Part shown: one piece after another, positions 53,301 to 59,647 of the stretch
Numbering within the stretch: the first letter of the stretch is position 1
Layout: the number at the start of each line of letters is the position of its first letter
DNA from: Cyanobacteria bacterium SIG32
GTDB lineage: Bacteria; Cyanobacteriota; Vampirovibrionia; Gastranaerophilales; Gastranaerophilaceae
Assembly: GCA_015152455.1 (NCBI GenBank)
Contig: SUTY01000002.1
Coordinates: 1 to 59,647, forward strand
Length of the DNA stretch: 59,647 nt
Reading direction: 5' to 3'
The notes under the pieces: generated by a model
Databases searched by the model: none
Told to the model about the DNA's origin: nothing
The model's input: the letters and a program-made list of their open reading frames with translations, nothing else
Made by a program: the position numbers and the translations under genes

Positions 53301-54076
53301 CAGAAGCCTCCGTATTTTTTCCCTGTATTCTGTTGACTAAAATCTACAGTCACAGGTTTTTTATTTTTTTGTTTTTTATCGTCTAGTGGGAATATGCCTT
53401 CCCATAAATTAGCAATCGAAGATTCAACAATTTCAACAGCATTTTCGGTTTTTCCATCTGAAAATTTTATTAATTTTTTTATCCAGGTAATTAACGATTT
53501 CTCTGTATTATATTGTTGTTTTTTCTCTTCTTTTTTATAAATCAACCACTCTAAAACGATAGGAATATAAGATTCATATTTTTTTAAAAACTCCGTTTTA
53601 TTAAAAACTTCATGTAAATATTCAGATGTAATATTTACTTCCGTTTTTTTAGGGTGGGGTATCCTTTTTTTTGTGGATAGGTCGTTTTCCGTGTTATCCT
53701 TTGCCTCATCTTCTTTTTGGTTGCTATCCCCCTCTCCATTTTTTGAGGGATAGGGTGTCCTATTTTTTGAGGATAGGGGATAAGGAGTAGGAAGCCTTAA
53801 AATTCTTGAATCAATTTCTTTCGAATTTGGCTTATAGACTATTTCTCTATGAAGATATTTACTTTCAACCAATTGGGAGATCCAAGCCGATATTGTTTTA
53901 ATGCTTACACTATATAATCTTGCAAAGTATTCATTTCCAGCCCAGCAATAACCTCTTTCGTTACAAAGTGCAGTAATTTCGCCATATAGCAACTTTGCAT
54001 TCGGTTTTAAACTCTTATCATAACGAACATCAGCCGGTATGATTGCATAAAATGCTGGTTTCATATCTTTGCTCAT
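53300..54076 (-). CDS. phage replication initiator, winged-helix/DnaD-like
   Basis: 258 residues. N-terminal winged helix: LKPNAKLLYGEITALCNERG YCWAGNEYFARLYSVSIKTI (residues 22-60); a Pro/Ser/Asn linker with 'PYPS/PHPK' pieces; C-terminal helical region. The layout of phage O/DnaD-type initiators directly before a DnaC. The replication origin often lies inside such genes; the linker region is the likely site. Confidence 0.75.
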   Translation of the reverse strand: MSKDMKPAFYAIIPADVRYDKSLKPNAKLLYGEITALCNERGYCWAGNEYFARLYSVSIKTISAWISQLVESKYLHREIVYKPNSKEIDSRILRLPTPYPLSSKNRTPYPSKNGEGDSNQKEDEAKDNTENDLSTKKRIPHPKKTEVNITSEYLHEVFNKTEFLKKYESYIPIVLEWLIYKKEEKKQQYNTEKSLITWIKKLIKFSDGKTENAVEIVESSIANLWEGIFPLDDKKQKNKKPVTVDFSQQNTGKKYGGF

Positions 54077-54085
54077 ATTAACTCC

Positions 54086-54481
54086 TTATTTGCTGGTAGC
54101 TCTATCTCTTTCCATCTTTTTCAAGGCATTGTAACAATCGTCTAGTTTTCCTTCTTTTACTCTCTGCATCACAATCATTTCTGCCATATCTTCTGCGAAT
54201 TGGCAGACTGCAATACCCTCTCTGTAAAGGGCCTCATGAATATCGACAGTGCCTTTTGTATGTGTTAAATAAAAATCTAAATAATACTTATATGCAGCAT
54301 TTTTCAATGCTTTAATTTTTCTTAATTTAATATCATTTACTAATCTGCAATAATTTTGATAGATTTTTTTAAACCAATTCAATAAATAAAAATCAATTTT
54401 TGCTTTTTGAGATTTTACAATTCTCAAATTAGTTCTTCTGTGCATAGGCATAGAAGTTCTCATAGCGATTACATTTGTCAT
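54086..54481 (-). CDS. hypothetical early protein
   Basis: 131 residues from ATG 54481, seven bases after GGAGG. Basic and helical (KIRKIKALKNAAYKYY-like stretch, EALYREGIAVCQFAEDMAEM). First clear gene of the early operon; leader holds the AGCCTG/CAGGCT hairpin. Confidence 0.55.
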   Translation of the reverse strand: MTNVIAMRTSMPMHRRTNLRIVKSQKAKIDFYLLNWFKKIYQNYCRLVNDIKLRKIKALKNAAYKYYLDFYLTHTKGTVDIHEALYREGIAVCQFAEDMAEMIVMQRVKEGKLDDCYNALKKMERDRATSK

Positions 54482-54510
54482 AGTCTTTGCCTCCAATTAA
54501 ATACTATAAA

Positions 54511-54528
54511 AGCCTGTCTTTCCAGGCT
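54511..54528 (-). other. leader hairpin, copy 1
   Basis: AGCCTG and CAGGCT around a 6-base loop (TCTTTC on plus), flanked by identical TATAAA and TGTCA. Copy 2 is at 54910-54927 with AGCCGG/CCGGCT and the same loop. Each precedes the ribosome binding site of a gene. Confidence 0.55.
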
Positions 54529-54790
54529 GTCAGATTTATTTTTTCTTTAGACCTATAAAATCAAAGGCCTGTTACAAGCGATCTCTATACCTGCCATTTG
54601 TAACCTTAACGCACCACAGGTGGTTATTTTTTAAGCTCCGAATAACCAAAAACCGATGTTTTTTCATCCATCAAATGCTCTCTGCTCGCATTGGCATATT
54701 GGTTTGTCTAAATAAGGACTGGTTTCCAATAAACCTCCCCCACCTCTTGCAATTTCGGCTTCCTGTGGGTTCAAGGTCTGCCGTGCAACT

Positions 54791-54892
54791 TTATTTTCTA
54801 TTTTTCACTAATACATAACTTAGTGATAATAGTAAGATTGTAAGTGCGATTCTTGGACTTAAAATAATTAAATCTATTAACCAATTTGGCAT
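54791..54892 (-). CDS. 33-residue membrane micro-protein
   Basis: ATG 54892 with AAAGGAG six bases before. One helix: WLIDLIILSPRIALTILLLS, ending YVLVKNRK. Preceded by hairpin copy 2. Small membrane proteins at this place often act in superinfection exclusion or lysis timing; unproven. Confidence 0.5.
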   Translation of the reverse strand: MPNWLIDLIILSPRIALTILLLSLSYVLVKNRK

Positions 54893-54909
54893 ATTCTCTC
54901 CTTTATAAA

Positions 54910-54927
54910 AGCCGGTCTTTCCCGGCT
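54910..54927 (-). other. leader hairpin, copy 2
   Basis: AGCCGG/CCGGCT with loop TCTTTC, just before the site of the 33-residue membrane protein. Differs from copy 1 by a paired change (T-A to G-C), which keeps the stem. Confidence 0.55.
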
Positions 54928-55808
54928 GTCAAATCCAAATTTTTTGAGGTTGTTTACTTTTCAGTATTTGGCATTTTGGCGGTGCTTTTACTTACTGTAT
55001 CCAGAGCCCTATGTCGGTGGATTATTAAGACATTCTTTTTTAAAAAGCAGATGCCGGAATTGAACCGGTATTATGCCAGTGGAATCATCCACAATCATTC
55101 ATCTGCTTTTATCATTACATCGGAGATCAGAGACCGAACCTCTCTTCGGAGCCACCATTTTTTACGGCTTGGTTGCCAACACCTCATCTCTTGAACGATC
55201 TCCATTTACTGGGTTTCATTATAAATGCTACACATCCCCATTTTTTTATGTGGTTAGTCCGTGTAGCTGGCGTTTTTCCAGACTTGCGTTAGTATTTGTT
55301 CTGGCAGTCATAACGCTTACCCCAACCCTGCCGTTGATTTTGTGACAATCAACAAAACAATTCTTTTTTATGTGGTCCAGCCACACGGAGAAGTGATCTT
55401 CTCCGTGGCGACTCCACCTAACACTTTTTATGAGTAGTGTTTCGCATTATTTCTCAGGTTTGCCGTTGGTTTCCTCAATCCTTCTTTGTTTTCGCACAAA
55501 AGGTTAAGCGCCGTTTCCCCATGCCTAAAAGGTCTGCTCTGTGAAACAAGTAACGCAATGGTCCCTCTTTTCGTACTTCCATTTTCTTTTTCATACATAA
55601 TGGAATTATGCCCTTATGGATGCCGGAGGAATGATTTTCCATTCTCCGGCAAATATAAAAACACAAATTTTTACATTGTTTTTCTGCGCTGTTTACAGCT
55701 TTCGAGCGGGAACCTCCCATCAACACTTTCAATTGTCAGATTACTCATGTCCTCTACTCCGCATCAGTCGTCTTACGATATTCAGTTTTCAATGTTCAGA
55801 AATTTTGT

Positions 55809-55970
55809 TTAAGCACTCACGAGCGATTCTGCTTGTTTGCGCTTTTGCCATTCTTGGAATTTTTCAACATTTTTTGGATCTGAATAAAATTTTCTTACTC
55901 CATCCAAAAAAGTCATTGCTAATAATCTTGCTTCTGTTTGGGGAATAGCTGCACAATTAATTTTGACCAT
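55809..55970 (-). CDS. 53-residue early protein
   Basis: ATG 55970 with GGAGG five bases before, overlapping the end of the Cro-like gene. NCAAIPQTEARLLAMTFLDG then FYSDPKNVEKFQEWQKRKQA: a conventional small soluble phage protein by composition. Unknown function. Confidence 0.6.
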   Translation of the reverse strand: MVKINCAAIPQTEARLLAMTFLDGVRKFYSDPKNVEKFQEWQKRKQAESLVSA

Positions 55971-56184
55971 CATTCCCTCCATCTTCTAAATTTTTAAATT
56001 CATTTAAATCAATACCTAGAACAAAGCAGATACTTATAAGTTCAGTTGCTTTTAATTTTCTTTTGCAATTCATGCTGAGATTAAAAAGCGCAGTAGATAT
56101 TCCTACTTTTTCGCAGATAAACTTTTGCTGTATTCCTCTTTCTTCAAGCATCTTTCTTACTTTTTGTTCAATTAAATAACTCAT
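55957..56184 (-). CDS. Cro-like HTH protein
   Basis: 75 residues, XRE-type HTH: RKMLEERGIQQKFICEKVGI STALFNLSMN. Diverges from the repressor and starts the leftward lytic transcript. Site AGAGGAAAG before ATG. Confidence 0.75.
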   Translation of the reverse strand: MSYLIEQKVRKMLEERGIQQKFICEKVGISTALFNLSMNCKRKLKATELISICFVLGIDLNEFKNLEDGGNDGQN

Positions 56185-56211
56185 ACTTTCCTCTGTATAA
56201 ATCTTGTTTGT

Positions 56212-56250
56212 ATTTTAATTAAATTAAAATTATTTTAATTAAATTAAAAT
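56212..56250. promoter_or_regulatory. tandem palindromic operators
   Basis: ATTTTAATTAAATTAAAAT at 56212-56230 and again at 56232-56250, each a 9-bp-arm palindrome, spaced exactly 20 bp; a degenerate third copy lies near 56307-56325. The layout is that of phage repressor/Cro operators in the divergent control region. Confidence 0.75.
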
Positions 56251-56261
56251 TCACAAATAGA

Positions 56262-56290
56262 ACATTACTAAAATTTTAATCATTTGTCAA
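56262..56290 (-). promoter_or_regulatory. leftward early promoter
   Basis: TTGACA (56290-56285) and TAATGT (56267-56262), spacing 17. Its transcript crosses both operators before the Cro-like gene, so bound repressor would block it. Confidence 0.65.
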
Positions 56291-56372
56291 GGGGTAAATT
56301 TAATTTTTTTTAATTAAATTTAAAAAATACTTGTTTTTTTTCTAAAATTCTTATATTCTGTTGGTAGGAAAT

Positions 56373-56798
56373 ATGAGGTGCCAAATGCAAAACAACAATT
56401 ATATTAACGACGTTATCTCTGATGTGATGCCTAAAAAATTGAAAGAATTTAGACAACGTGCTGGATTTGGCATTGATGAAGTAAGCAAAAAAATAAAAAA
56501 AACTCCTGCTATGGTTTCAAATTATGAAAACGGAGTTAGCATACCATCTGCTTCTATTCTTTATGAATTATGTCGTATCTATGGCATAGAAGATATTAAC
56601 GAAATTTTCAGTAATGAATTTTTAAGTCGTAATTTTAAATGTAGCGAATATTTAACAAAATCAGAATTTGAACTCATTCAGCTTTGGCGATCTGCACGAA
56701 AGGAAGGTCGTGTTGCAGCTAAAACTGTATTAAAAGCTTTCAAAGCTAGTCCACGCAAAGTTGAAAACCAGGAGGATGAACCATGCCTGAAAACTTGA
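56373..56798 (+). CDS. phage repressor, XRE family
   Basis: 141 residues from ATG 56373 (AGGA site); a second ATG at 56385 is possible. HTH: LKEFRQRAGFGIDEVSKKIK KTPAMVSNYENG. No RecA-type peptidase domain, so induction must use another route. C-terminal part is basic. Likely lysogeny repressor. Confidence 0.75.
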   Translation: MRCQMQNNNYINDVISDVMPKKLKEFRQRAGFGIDEVSKKIKKTPAMVSNYENGVSIPSASILYELCRIYGIEDINEIFSNEFLSRNFKCSEYLTKSEFELIQLWRSARKEGRVAAKTVLKAFKASPRKVENQEDEPCLKT

Positions 56799-57487
56799 AA
56801 ATTTTAACTACCAATGAAATCATATCCTTTTTTGAGACTAATTACAGCATTGAAAAACAAAAAGAAATTGTAAAAATTTTATTTAGGTTAGAACATACAA
56901 TTCAGCCATCACAACTACTAAATGATTTACTAGAAAAACAAGTTATATGTGTATCAAAAACTCCTTACATATCATATCGTATAGGTAAATATTTTGATGA
57001 AAAAAATATACAAAAAATCTCTGAACGTAAAAATTTTATATTTTCAATTATTCCGAATGTAGAAGGTCTAAAACGAGGAAAGTCTGCAAGTTATGATGAT
57101 CTTGTTGATTTTATTGAAAAAAAATATTCTGATTTGTTCTCTGAAGTGCTAAAAGACATCAAGGTATATTCTTTTTCTGAAGCATACAAAGTTAATGGTC
57201 GTGCTGCATTATTGTATTTAAATAGAAAATTGGATCCAAGAGCAAATTATAAGTTTAATTCTCGCTCTGGGCAATATGAATTAAAAGATGATGAGATAAC
57301 CGATATATTGCGCCAGCACAATATAAAATTTGAAGTTGATAAACCAGAATTATTATTTTCTTCGGCTATAAAAGTTAACACTTCATCATGCCAGCTTCCA
57401 CTCTGGAAAGTTGTTCTTTTAATCATTTTATGGCCACTTGGTTTGTATTATTTGATAAGCAAAAAAAATAGGAGTACCAATGGCTGA
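56783..57487 (+). CDS. tail-anchored hypothetical protein of the lysogeny operon
   Basis: 234 residues, soluble helical body and a C-terminal membrane helix (LWKVVLLIILWPLGLYYLI) with basic residues after it. AGGAGG precedes the ATG inside the repressor gene, so it is co-expressed during lysogeny; such genes often give superinfection exclusion or immunity. No family recognised. Confidence 0.5.
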   Translation: MPENLKILTTNEIISFFETNYSIEKQKEIVKILFRLEHTIQPSQLLNDLLEKQVICVSKTPYISYRIGKYFDEKNIQKISERKNFIFSIIPNVEGLKRGKSASYDDLVDFIEKKYSDLFSEVLKDIKVYSFSEAYKVNGRAALLYLNRKLDPRANYKFNSRSGQYELKDDEITDILRQHNIKFEVDKPELLFSSAIKVNTSSCQLPLWKVVLLIILWPLGLYYLISKKNRSTNG

Positions 57488-59096
57488 TACTCCTAAATTA
57501 AATGCTGCATTTTATGGTCGATACTCTGCTGGACCAAATCAAACCGAATCAAGTATTGAAGGTCAGCGCAGAGAATGTTACGCACGTGCAAAATCTCAAA
57601 ATGCTGTTATTCGTAAAGATTATATTGACCGCCATATCTCTGGGCAAACAGATCAGCGCCCTCAATTTCAACAATTAATGAAAGATGTCAAAAAAGGTCT
57701 GTATAATGTTGTGTATGTTTATACAATTGATAGGTTTAGTCGTAATAAATACGATATTGCAAAATATAAAAATGAAATGCGCAAAGCTGGTTGTCGTTTA
57801 ATTTCTGCAAAAGAGTATGTTCCAGCAGGTCCTGAAGGGATAATTTTAGAAAGTGTTCTTGAGGGTATGGCTGAGTATTATAGCAAAGAATTAAGTCGCA
57901 AAGTTAGCCGTGGAATGTATGAATCAGCATTAAAGCACAGACATATTGGTGGGGTTGTACCTTTTGGTTTTGTATTAAATAAGAATAAAAAATATAAAGC
58001 CGATCCGGTAAAAGCACCAATTGTAAGAGAAATTTATGAACGATATGTAAAAGGTGAACCAGCAGTTGAAATTTGCAAAAGTCTTAATAATCGAGGAATT
58101 GCAACATCACTCGATAAAAAATTCAATAAGAGTTCTCTTAATCGTATTTTATCAAACCCCAAATATATAGGAACATACACTTATAAACGAGCCTACATTG
58201 ACGAGATAACCCAAGAGAAAAAAACAGAACTTATTGAATTTAAAAATGTTATTGAACCAATTATTTCTGAAGAATTATTCATAAAGGCAGGTCAAAGAAT
58301 GGAACTAAATAAACGAACTTCAAAACGCAACAAAAATAAACCACAAGTTGAATTTTTATTAACAGGCAAACTTTTCTGCTCAAAATGTCATGCACCTTAT
58401 ACAGGTGATAGTGGCACAAGCAAGAATGGTAATTCATACTATTACTACACTTGCGCAAATAAAAAAAGTAAACGTGGAAAAGAAGCCTGTCGCTCCAAAT
58501 CTTTTCCTAAAGATAAATTAGAAGAATTTGTTGCACAATATACCAGGGATGATATTTTATCAACTGAAGTTATAAATTGGTTAGCTGAACAGATAGTTTC
58601 TCTTCAGGGAGAACAAAAGGATGATTTGCAAATTAGGACTTTGATTCAACAAAAAAAAGAAGTTGAAAGCAAAATACAAAATATAATGCTTGCAATAGAA
58701 AATGGTATATTTACACCTACTACAAAAGACAGGCTTGAGGCATTGGAAGAGTCCAAACGCAATCTTGAATATAACATTGACGTTGAACGATTCAAAAATG
58801 ATGCACCAATGGAAACAAAAGACAGTATTATTTTTTATTTAAACCAATTTAAAAATGGGGATATAAAAGACCTTGATCATCAACGACAAATAATCAATTC
58901 TTTCATAGAAACAATTATTCTAGATGAAGAACAAATGATTATTCAATATCGTTATTCTGATGCAGCGAATGGCACACGAGAAATTGCAATAAAAAACACA
59001 TTCGATGTGTTCGAATGTGTTTTAAATGGTGGGCGATACGTGACTCGAACACGTGACCCCCACAATGTCAATGTGATGCGCTACCAACTGCGCTAA
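57480..59096 (+). CDS. large serine integrase
   Basis: 538 residues. Resolvase domain (1-150) with GRYSAG, nucleophile Ser16, and IDRFSRNKYD; recombinase domain with HIGGVVPFGFVLNKNKKY; zinc ribbon LFCSKCHAPYTGDSG...YYTCANK; coiled coil (570 bases before the end). Integrates and, with a directionality factor, excises the phage. The last ~33 codons are read through the tRNA-Val terminator and gene, so this C-terminus is set by the integration site. Confidence 0.93.
   Translation: MADTPKLNAAFYGRYSAGPNQTESSIEGQRRECYARAKSQNAVIRKDYIDRHISGQTDQRPQFQQLMKDVKKGLYNVVYVYTIDRFSRNKYDIAKYKNEMRKAGCRLISAKEYVPAGPEGIILESVLEGMAEYYSKELSRKVSRGMYESALKHRHIGGVVPFGFVLNKNKKYKADPVKAPIVREIYERYVKGEPAVEICKSLNNRGIATSLDKKFNKSSLNRILSNPKYIGTYTYKRAYIDEITQEKKTELIEFKNVIEPIISEELFIKAGQRMELNKRTSKRNKNKPQVEFLLTGKLFCSKCHAPYTGDSGTSKNGNSYYYYTCANKKSKRGKEACRSKSFPKDKLEEFVAQYTRDDILSTEVINWLAEQIVSLQGEQKDDLQIRTLIQQKKEVESKIQNIMLAIENGIFTPTTKDRLEALEESKRNLEYNIDVERFKNDAPMETKDSIIFYLNQFKNGDIKDLDHQRQIINSFIETIILDEEQMIIQYRYSDAANGTREIAIKNTFDVFECVLNGGRYVTRTRDPHNVNVMRYQLR
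58993..59023 (-). terminator. hairpin next to tRNA-Val
   Basis: AAAACACATTCGA (58993-59005) pairs with TCGAATGTGTTTT (59011-59023) over a 5-base loop, with T-rich ends on both strands. On the minus strand it follows the tRNA CCA directly and fits its terminator; it lies inside the integrase frame. Confidence 0.7.
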
Positions 59097-59102
59097 TCGC
59101 CC
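59027..59102 (-). tRNA. tRNA-Val (anticodon GAC)
   Basis: 76 bases including encoded CCA. Acceptor GGGCGAT/ATCGCCC, D arm GCGC/GCGC with AGTTGGTA, anticodon stem CACA/TGTG with loop TTGACAT, T arm ACGTG/CACGT with TTCGAGT. Intact. The integrase reading frame crosses it antisense, marking the right phage-host junction at or beside it. Confidence 0.95.
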
Positions 59103-59182
59103 ATAAGATAATTATACTATAAACTTTTAAATATATACAAATAGACAATTATATTTTAAAAATGTTTACGTAAAATTAAAAT

Positions 59183-59572
59183 ATGTATAATTCAATTTGG
59201 TATCAAAGTCTTTTAAAACCGCCATTTTCACCACCAGAAACATTTTTTGCGCCTGTTTGGTCGGTTTTATATTTTTTGATATTTTTAGCATTAATTTTTT
59301 ATATTTTGTCTGATAAAGATGACAAAAAGCGCGGATATATTTATTTTGTCGTTCAGTTGTGTTTGAATTTGTTGTGGGCGCCGGTGTTTTTCGGGTTTAA
59401 AAAGATTACCCTTGCTTTTATAGTGCTTTTATTTTTGACAAGATACATATATTTAACCCTAAAAGAGTTTAAAAAAGCTTCAAATGTGGCTTTTTGGCTT
59501 TTAATTCCATATTTTCTTTGGGTTCTGTTTGCGCTTTATTTGAACTTGGGGTATTTGTATTTAAATACTTAG
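59183..59572 (+). CDS. TspO/MBR family membrane protein
   Basis: 129 residues, five membrane helices. WYQSLLKPPFSPPETFFAPVWSVLYF is the family N-terminal signature (KPPFSPP and APVW), followed by LNLLWAPVFFGFKK. Binds tetrapyrroles or sterols in homologs. Slightly short but complete. Host gene after tRNA-Val; weak ribosome binding site. Confidence 0.85.
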   Translation: MYNSIWYQSLLKPPFSPPETFFAPVWSVLYFLIFLALIFYILSDKDDKKRGYIYFVVQLCLNLLWAPVFFGFKKITLAFIVLLFLTRYIYLTLKEFKKASNVAFWLLIPYFLWVLFALYLNLGYLYLNT

Positions 59573-59580
59573 GGACAGGT

Positions 59581-59647
59581 TTGTATTATTTTCATAATTT
59601 GTTATAATTAAAAAAAAGAGGCTTTGGAGGCCTCGGAAAATGCGTGG
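59581..59647 (+). promoter_or_regulatory. promoter and leader of a cut-off gene
   Basis: TTGTAT (59581) and TATAAT (59603) with 16 bases between, then GAGGC/GCCTC hairpin (59618-59634) and GGAGG nine bases before an ATG at 59640 that runs off the window. The site lies in the hairpin, so translation may be controlled; an RNA gene start is the alternative. Confidence 0.5.

Larger units (their letters stand above)
54540..55760. other. structured region: candidate large phage RNA or micro-gene chain
   Basis: Less AT-rich than its surroundings and free of normal-length genes. Perfect stems of at least seven pairs: GTTACAA 54571/54598, GGTTATT 54622/54641, GCAGATG 55047/55100, GGAGATC 55122/55197, GTTGATT 55333/55347, CACGGAGAAG 55384/55398, TTCCATT 55577/55599, TGCCGGAG 55621/55644. 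A UUCG-type loop (CTC-TTCG-GAG near 55143) is on plus. On minus there is a chain of very small frames (for example 55475-55642, 55 codons; 36 and 29 codons joined by ATGA near 55100), so coding cannot be excluded. Confidence 0.45.

Noticed and set aside
55047-55106. tRNA-like fold (7-bp acceptor GCAGATG/CATCTGC and a GGTTCAATTCC T-arm)
   Set aside because: Only about 60 bases, no D arm and no seven-base anticodon loop; it also lies in a short coding frame. Kept only as part of the structured region.
54886-55345. Rightward frames of 90-102 codons in the structured region
   Set aside because: No ribosome binding sites, opposite to the transcription of the region, and protein sequence like read-through of stems.
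1-59647. CRISPR array
   Set aside because: No regularly spaced direct repeats with unique spacers were seen; the repeated elements found are leader hairpins, operators and gene duplications.

Overview
The window is AT-rich bacterial DNA carrying one nearly complete temperate tailed phage (about 10.4 to 59.0 kb) between two pieces of host chromosome. The host cannot be named from the sequence. Low GC, a tRNA with encoded CCA, sodium-coupled transport and glycogen/starch enzymes fit an anaerobic gut-type bacterium (Bacillota or a Gastranaerophilales-like lineage), but this is only an impression.

Host left flank (1-10.4 kb): the 3' part of a GH13 debranching enzyme; a leftward group with a 5'-truncated orphan hsdS next to a restriction-endonuclease-fold gene; and a sodium/ion-transport cluster (OadG-like subunit, an overlooked 55-residue membrane protein, an NhaD/ArsB-type permease broken by one extra base in an A8 tract, a Na/phosphate symporter and an NhaP-type antiporter). 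The flank ends in decayed DNA with the last 52 codons of an IS110 transposase. Host right flank: a tRNA-Val(GAC), a TspO/MBR gene and the promoter and leader of a cut-off gene.

Prophage layout: at the right end a repressor and a Cro-like gene diverge from a region with 20-bp-spaced palindromic operators; beside the repressor lie a tail-anchored protein gene and a large serine integrase whose 3' end runs through tRNA-Val. Leftward from Cro comes a small gene, then about 1.2 kb of unusually structured, less AT-rich DNA. The early operon (54.5-40.3 kb) follows: replication initiator, DnaC-like loader, ParB-like protein, ArpU/DUF1492-like and LuxR-type regulators, HNH nuclease, MmcB-like protein, five YopX-domain paralogs, ASCH, PNKP-type phosphatase and an adenine methyltransferase. 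A toxin-antitoxin pair has its own consensus promoter, operator and terminator. A gap with four in-phase 10-bp repeats introduces the late genes (39.4-11.6 kb): gpZ-like protein, C5 methyltransferase, ParB-methyltransferase fusion, a lambda-like head module, a P2-like contractile tail, a tail fibre diversified by a reverse transcriptase, and lysis genes. Three small rightward genes sit at the left end.

The strongest special systems are: (1) a complete diversity-generating retroelement whose 118-bp template and variable repeats differ at 12 positions, every one an adenine of the template; (2) an RNA-like element in three copies, two of which precede methyltransferase genes and carry an added arm that is perfectly complementary to the start codon of the gene they precede, with the arm differing between loci so that complementarity is kept; (3) the structured 54.5-55.8 kb region, a candidate large phage RNA or a chain of very small genes; and (4) a canonical T_TTT_TTC frameshift site in the tail-assembly chaperone.
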